Part shown: piece after piece, positions 6,827 through 10,744 of the stretch
Layout of the letters: every line of letters begins with the position of its first letter
Numbering within the stretch: position 1 is the first letter of the stretch
Origin: BRH-c25 sp029553855
GTDB taxonomy: Bacteria > Bacillota > Clostridia > Lutisporales > Lutisporaceae
Length of the DNA stretch: 10,744 bases
NCBI GenBank assembly: GCA_035375865.1
Contig: DAOSQO010000091.1
Span: forward strand, 1 to 10,744
Direction of reading: 5' to 3'
Position numbers and translations under genes: made by a program
The notes under the pieces: generated by a model
Told to the model about the DNA's origin: nothing
Seen by the model: only the letters and a program-made list of their open reading frames with translations
Databases searched by the model: none

Positions 6827-8236
6827 CTATGCTTTCATATTACTCGCATCATCTATTTCAAGGCTGTCAACTGACGGCAAAAAAACAGTTACAGTAGTTC
6901 CTTCATCTAATTGACTTGCAATTTCTATTGTCCCCATGTTGTCTTCTATCACCCGTTTTGCAAAGGGCAGGCCCATGCCCGATGTGTTGTTTGAGGAATA
7001 ACCTATTTCCCATATCCGCTCCATTTCCAAATCCCCGATACCAATGCCGTTGTCTCTGACAATTATTTTAATGCCTTTTTCGACTGTTTTAATCGTAACA
7101 TTTATCAACTTGTATAGCTGCTTATGGGGAACAATAATTGCGTTTTCAAGTATATTGATCACAGCCCTTGCTATTCGTATTTTGTTTACATATATATCGG
7201 GAAGCTCATCTTGAATATCAATAACAAACTTAATCCTTTCGTCCTCCAAAGGGAGCTGTGCCCTGATAAAATTAATCAGCTCAATTGTTTTGATTTTTTG
7301 TCGCGAGGACTCATAGAGATAACCTGAAATCATCTCACTCATTTTTGTTACAGAGTTTTCAATGCGATTGCCATACTCCGACAATTTCTCATGTCCATTT
7401 GAAGAAAGCATTAGGGAATTAAGTCCTCGAATTGTTACCAAAGGTGTTTTCAGATCATGCACGAGAGATTTTACTTCCTGATATACTCTGTTTTCCAAAG
7501 CCTCTGTTCTCATATTCCTGATTTCGGTTTCTTTTTCATAATTTTCTCTCACCATGCGTATATTTTGCGAGTAGCTTATAAAGAGAGTTGCAGTAATAAA
7601 CGCCGATATAATAAAGGGCAGAAAAAAAGCAAATCCGGTAAAGTTTAAAACTGTATCTGCGTTAAGATATACACCCGCAATCTTAACACCATACAGAATA
7701 TCGCTTCTTCCAAATCTGTATGGCGAAAAAGAAGGCATTATATTCAGCCAATGAAAAGCAAAGAAGACCTGTATTGAGACTATAAAAACCTGAATAAAGC
7801 TGTAGGTCTCTCCAAACAATCTTTCAAAAAGAAACAGTGAAATAACCAAAGCCAATATTGTTGACACAGGCTCCCAGGGTATTTCAAAAATCAATGAGCT
7901 GGTCCAGTGTAAAAGTATTATAATAATCAAAGAAAAAAGAAACACATCAAAGGATTTCAACCCTTTATTAAACCTTGAATAAAAGACAACCAACATAGTC
8001 CCCATATACAGAATAATACTTTGAAGCGAGTAGAGGCAATTGATAAAAGCGGATGCAAGAATAAGATGCCCGCTATCCCCCGTAATAATAGCTTCCCTTG
8101 TCTTTATAATTACTCCGAACCAGATGTTCTGTGAAAATACAGGAAACAGCATGCCAAGAGCGATGAGAAAAATTCCCCCTGTCAGAAAAATCTCCGGGTA
8201 TTTAATTTCTCTTACTTTCATTTCACCGGTTAACAT
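6827..8236 (-). CDS. Multi-pass membrane sensor histidine kinase
   Basis: A 469-residue kinase that pairs with the response regulator downstream. The N-terminal half is a membrane domain with about six hydrophobic segments (near residues 16-37, 60-86, 97-117, 125-140, 146-166 and 200-222) and no large extracellular sensor domain. A short helical linker leads to the dimerisation/phosphoacceptor region, with H260 in SLVHDLKTPLVTIRGL. The ATPase domain has the N-box RAVINILENA (N361, N365), the G1 box DNGIGIG (D395) and the G2 box SGMGLPFAKRV (about 419-429), so it looks catalytically intact. The H-box is of the ordinary HisKA kind, not the RHD.KNHL type that usually accompanies CitB-family regulators. 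I prefer the ATG at 8236, with AGAGG (8244-8248) 7 nt upstream. The ATG at 8263, nine codons longer, has an AGGAG only about 14 nt away and cannot be excluded. Confidence 0.9.
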   Translation of the reverse strand: MLTGEMKVREIKYPEIFLTGGIFLIALGMLFPVFSQNIWFGVIIKTREAIITGDSGHLILASAFINCLYSLQSIILYMGTMLVVFYSRFNKGLKSFDVFLFSLIIIILLHWTSSLIFEIPWEPVSTILALVISLFLFERLFGETYSFIQVFIVSIQVFFAFHWLNIMPSFSPYRFGRSDILYGVKIAGVYLNADTVLNFTGFAFFLPFIISAFITATLFISYSQNIRMVRENYEKETEIRNMRTEALENRVYQEVKSLVHDLKTPLVTIRGLNSLMLSSNGHEKLSEYGNRIENSVTKMSEMISGYLYESSRQKIKTIELINFIRAQLPLEDERIKFVIDIQDELPDIYVNKIRIARAVINILENAIIVPHKQLYKLINVTIKTVEKGIKIIVRDNGIGIGDLEMERIWEIGYSSNNTSGMGLPFAKRVIEDNMGTIEIASQLDEGTTVTVFLPSVDSLEIDDASNMKA

Positions 8237-8280
8237 GGTAATACCTCTTCCATCTGCTTGCATATTACATATACTATCTC

Positions 8281-8880
8281 CTAACGGAAGGCCGAAGCAA
8301 AAGACCCGGAGATATCATTTACACTGTTAACTAACGTCAATGGGATATTTCCGTCCTCTGCCAACTCAGTCAGAATAATCTCGTTGCTTGATTCCCGTAA
8401 GCCTATTAGATAATCCGCCTGTGCGCCAACAAGCCTCAGAAGCGTTTCCGTCTTATTGCTATCTGCATGGTCTCCTCCTAAAACAACAACCAAGACCGTT
8501 AACTTGTCTTCTTTTGCCTTTTCTAAAAGCCTTTTCACGCGCTTTATTTCTTCTTCGTAACTTATATCCCGATACTTTGCCCCTAAGGAACTATAACCTA
8601 CTGTAAAAACAACCGTTTCGACATCCTCTAAATCTGTGTCTTCAGCCTGGGGCATGAAAAAACTCCTAATCATCAATTGATTTGTAATATCATGAATTAT
8701 ATACGTATCAGTACTTTGCCCTGCGGAAGTAATAACAACCGGCGTCTTTGCTATGGGTCGGGGCAGCCCGGGAAGTGTGAAGACTATAGGCCTGCTTTTT
8801 TCTTCAAAGGGCATATTTATTAAAACAAGCAAAGCGGCAAAGACAAGTAAAAGTGCAGCTCTAAAAACCCTGTGCTTCAA
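8281..8880 (-). CDS. Membrane-anchored extracytoplasmic protein, DUF6305-like
   Basis: A 199-residue protein of unknown function. Residues 2-24 are a signal-anchor: basic KHR, then a hydrophobic core, with no lipobox cysteine. The rest (about 28-199) is a soluble, probably extracytoplasmic alpha/beta domain with alternating strands and helices: TPVVITSAGQSTDTY (46-60), VETVVFTVGYSSLG (87-100), a charged helix at 108-126, TVLVVVLGGDHADSN (128-142), ADYLIGLRES (155-164) and the tail SGSFASAFR. From memory this resembles DUF6305, a family without a known role; I could not verify that. The layout suggests a small Rossmann-like ligand-binding module. The start is a TTG with AGAGG (8887-8891) 6 nt upstream. 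It lies between a binding-protein gene and a kinase gene with short gaps (20 and about 44 bp), so a sensory accessory role is a fair inference. Confidence 0.8.
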   Translation of the reverse strand: MKHRVFRAALLLVFAALLVLINMPFEEKSRPIVFTLPGLPRPIAKTPVVITSAGQSTDTYIIHDITNQLMIRSFFMPQAEDTDLEDVETVVFTVGYSSLGAKYRDISYEEEIKRVKRLLEKAKEDKLTVLVVVLGGDHADSNKTETLLRLVGAQADYLIGLRESSNEIILTELAEDGNIPLTLVNSVNDISGSFASAFR

Positions 8881-8886
8881 TTATAT

Positions 8887-8891
8887 CCTCT
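8887..8891 (-). promoter_or_regulatory. Ribosome binding site that sets the DUF6305-like gene start at TTG 8880
   Basis: AGAGG lies 6 nt before the TTG. The residues that follow (KHRVFRAALLLVF) make a good signal-anchor start. Confidence 0.65.
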
Positions 8892-8900
8892 ACCCTTTCA

Positions 8901-10532
8901 TTATTCTAAATCTAGAGAAACCTGCTCCAAAGACTCAACACCGGTCATATGGGGTGTGTATCCCTTGACCGATAATCGTGCGGCCAATACCGGCGTAGTG
9001 TGTACCAGCGGGACAGAAGGCGCATCATAATTTACCATTTCCTGCAGTCTCGAATACAGGCTTCTGCGAAAGACCAGGTTGGTGGTTTGCCTTGCCTGCG
9101 CCAACAGCTGATCTGCTTCCCTGCTTCTATAAAAGGAGTAATTGCCCGCGAGTCCTTGCTTTGCATTTTCGGAAGCCAGCATAGTGTACAGAAAGTTATC
9201 CGGATCAGCATAGTCGCCTGTCCAGCCGATCAGTGCAATTTCGTGTTCGCCGTTTTGTATTCTTGTCAGGTATTCATCCCAGTTAAACACTCTTATTTCC
9301 ACGTCAATATTAACCTGTCCAAGACTTTCCTTAATGAATTTAGCCGTCTCTATGGGTTTTGGCAAGTATTCTCTTGAAGCATTCATAACCCACAGTGTAG
9401 TTTTAAATCCATTGGGATATCCCGCTTCCGTCAGAAGCTGCCTTGACTTTTCAGGGTTGAATTCGTAGGCTTCCAAATTTCCATTATAGCCCCAAAGAGA
9501 TGGCGGCATAAGGGTTTTTGCAGGTTTAGCCAAATTGTCGAATACATCATTGATCAGTTTTTCCTTGTCAATGGCATGGTTAATGGCAACTCTTACCTTC
9601 CTATTATTAAAAGGGGCCTTCTCATTATTAATCGCCATATAACCAACATTAAAGCCCGGTCTGAAATGCAAATACAGATTGGGGTCATACCTGATACTGG
9701 CAATATCTTCAGGGCTGAGGTAATCCGCAATATGAATCAAATCCTGCCTTAATTCCTCCAACCTATCTTTATTTGAAGGGATAACCTTAAACTCCACTTC
9801 TTTGACTTTGGCAATGCCGTTCCAATACCTTTCGTTGCGTATGAGAACAATACTTTTTTTGTGCTCCCAGCTCTCAAAAATAAAAGGGCCTGTCCCAACC
9901 GGATGTTCAGATAAATCTTTTCCATATTTCCTTACAGCTTCAGGGCTTGATATTCCAAATGTCGGCATTGCCAGTGCATTTAAGAAAGGCGCAAAAGGCT
10001 TATTCAGTTTTATTTCTACGGAATAATTCGTCAGTGCTCTTACGCTTTTTACCAATCCGGGAAAACCGCCAAAAATATAGTTCCAATAGCTGAATGGGCC
10101 ATCATGGTATGGATTGTAAACGTCCATCCAGCGATTAAAATTGAAAACAACCGCTGAAGCATTGAAAGCGGTACCGTCATGGAACTGAATTCCCTGGCGC
10201 AGTTTGAACACCCAGTTCAATCCGTCCTCACTGGATGTCCAGCTTTCAGCCAGACAGGGAACGATCTGGTTCCCGTCTATTCCGCATTTCACCAAAGTTT
10301 CCAGTATATTGACAGTTACTTTGAAGGAATCAATTTCAGTAGTACAGGAAGGATCCAGAGTAACTGAATCATTAGCGCGTCCTACTACCAGTTTTCTCTC
10401 TGTATTATGTTTATTGCCCGAACTCATAATTTGCCCTTTTCTTTCATTCTCGTTTTCCATTGATCCAAATATAAATGCAACAATAAGTATCAAAGTAAAA
10501 TATATAATTAATGGTTTATTATACTTATTCAT
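8901..10532 (-). CDS. Family-5 (Dpp/Opp-type) solute-binding protein without a lipobox, stand-alone
   Basis: A 543-residue extracellular binding protein of the SBP_bac_5 family, which binds peptides, nickel or other solutes. Family landmarks: LVVGRANDSVTLDP (48-61), CLAESWTSSEDGLNWVFKLR near residue 93-112, GIQFHDGTAFNASAVVFNFNR (114-134), PVGTGPFIFESW (211-222), FNNRKVRVAINHAIDKEKL (308-326) and the DppA-like GWTGDYADPDNFLYTM (436-451). Length is normal. The N-terminus (KYNKPLIIYFTLILIVAFIFGSM) is a hydrophobic export or anchor segment with no cysteine, so it is not a lipoprotein; it may stay as a membrane-tethered domain. No permease or ATPase of the Dpp type lies in the window. It is the first gene of the block that continues with the DUF6305-like protein, kinase and regulator. 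The ATG has GAGGTG (10538-10543) 5 nt upstream. A role as co-sensor is inferred from context. Confidence 0.88.
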   Translation of the reverse strand: MNKYNKPLIIYFTLILIVAFIFGSMENENERKGQIMSSGNKHNTERKLVVGRANDSVTLDPSCTTEIDSFKVTVNILETLVKCGIDGNQIVPCLAESWTSSEDGLNWVFKLRQGIQFHDGTAFNASAVVFNFNRWMDVYNPYHDGPFSYWNYIFGGFPGLVKSVRALTNYSVEIKLNKPFAPFLNALAMPTFGISSPEAVRKYGKDLSEHPVGTGPFIFESWEHKKSIVLIRNERYWNGIAKVKEVEFKVIPSNKDRLEELRQDLIHIADYLSPEDIASIRYDPNLYLHFRPGFNVGYMAINNEKAPFNNRKVRVAINHAIDKEKLINDVFDNLAKPAKTLMPPSLWGYNGNLEAYEFNPEKSRQLLTEAGYPNGFKTTLWVMNASREYLPKPIETAKFIKESLGQVNIDVEIRVFNWDEYLTRIQNGEHEIALIGWTGDYADPDNFLYTMLASENAKQGLAGNYSFYRSREADQLLAQARQTTNLVFRRSLYSRLQEMVNYDAPSVPLVHTTPVLAARLSVKGYTPHMTGVESLEQVSLDLE

Positions 10533-10602
10533 ATTTTCACCTCAATAAATGAGTGCTACCGGCGTGCTTTTCATAAGTATCTGCTCATATCTCTAAATAT
10601 CC

Positions 10603-10626
10603 GTTATAATGATTGTAGACTATAAC
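10603..10626. promoter_or_regulatory. Inverted repeat over the -10 region of the sensing operon promoter
   Basis: GTTATA (10603-10608) and TATAAC (10621-10626) form a perfect 6-bp inverted repeat with a 12-bp spacer that contains the -10 box of the leftward promoter. The size and placement would suit a dimeric repressor or an autoregulatory site. It is short and AT-rich, so chance is possible. Confidence 0.35.
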
Positions 10627-10744
10627 ACAGTAAAAATCAAAGTATTTGTCGTATTAAAAAGTAGCTTTTGCACAATAGGAGAAGAATGTGACATAACAGC
10701 CCTCAAGTTTGTGGATTCCCTTGGGGAGAATTACATAGTATATC
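10609..10744 (+). CDS. Possible start of a divergent gene, partial hypothetical (runs off right edge)
   Basis: A plus-strand frame opens with ATG at 10609 and stays open to the window edge (45 codons). The product starts MIVDYNTVKIKVFVVLKSSF and continues to ...SLGENYIVY. The composition is protein-like, richer in Glu, Asp, Lys and Gly than the minus-strand frames opposite. Against it: no ribosome binding site precedes the ATG, the leftward promoter overlaps its first codons, and 45 codons is short. I do not recognise the product. Confidence 0.27.
   Translation, partial: MIVDYNTVKIKVFVVLKSSFCTIGEECDITALKFVDSLGENYIVY
10612..10640 (-). promoter_or_regulatory. Sigma-A-type promoter for the sensing operon
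   Basis: On the minus strand TTGATT (-35, 10635-10640) and TACAAT (-10, 10612-10617) are separated by exactly 17 bp. Transcription would start near 10605, leaving a leader of about 70 nt before the ATG of the family-5 binding protein. Each box has one or two departures from consensus (TTGACA, TATAAT). Confidence 0.6.

Noticed and set aside
8040..8330. A plus-strand frame over the kinase start region.
   Set aside because: It is antisense to the kinase membrane domain and the end of the DUF6305-like gene, with no supporting signal.
10677..10690. AGGAG followed by ATG on the plus strand.
   Set aside because: The ATG is followed at once by TGA, so it starts no gene; it also lies out of frame with the longer open frame there.
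1..10744. CRISPR arrays, tRNA or rRNA genes, insertion sequences, phage or toxin-antitoxin genes.
   Set aside because: I saw no spaced repeats, cloverleaf signatures, transposase motifs or terminal inverted repeats.

Overview
The window looks like a chromosomal segment of a low- to mid-GC Gram-positive anaerobe, most likely a clostridial Firmicute. The signs are strong AGGAGG-type ribosome binding sites, many TTG start codons, a lipoprotein-type solute-binding protein, a PepV-like M20 dipeptidase, and family members I recognise mainly from Clostridia. The taxonomic call is inference from style. No rRNA, tRNA, CRISPR array, transposase or phage gene was seen. No gene-free stretch exceeds 300 bases; the longest are about 200 bp (5970-6173 and 10533-10744).

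All confident genes read on the minus strand, so biological order runs right to left. First comes a sensing block, headed by a good sigma-A-type promoter (10612-10640): a family-5 (Dpp/Opp-type) solute-binding protein with no lipobox and no permease or ATPase genes of its own (8901-10532), a membrane-anchored extracytoplasmic protein resembling DUF6305 (8281-8880), a multi-pass membrane histidine kinase (6827-8236), and a response regulator with a CitB/DcuR-type helix-turn-helix output domain (6174-6809). These four are tightly packed and probably form one operon.

Next, after about 200 bp of AT-rich leader with a hairpin and an AT dyad, comes a complete ABC importer: a DUF3798-type lipoprotein (4776-5969), a double-domain sugar-type ATPase (3034-4632), and two adjacent or overlapping paralogous permeases (1933-3033 and 623-1933). 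It ends in a rho-independent terminator (582-615). A 17-bp hairpin sits between the binding-protein and ATPase genes and probably sets their relative expression. The start of a PepV-like peptidase gene (1-498) follows and runs off the left edge.

The simplest reading, which is inference, is a ligand-sensing circuit. The stand-alone binding protein and/or the DUF6305-like protein present a solute to the kinase, and the regulator then controls the DUF3798 importer, whose substrate is unknown. Four of the nine minus-strand genes appear to start at TTG with a Shine-Dalgarno sequence exactly 6 nt upstream; for three of them the longer open frame begins upstream of or inside that Shine-Dalgarno. At the far right edge a short plus-strand frame (10609-10744) may be the start of a divergent gene, with weak support.
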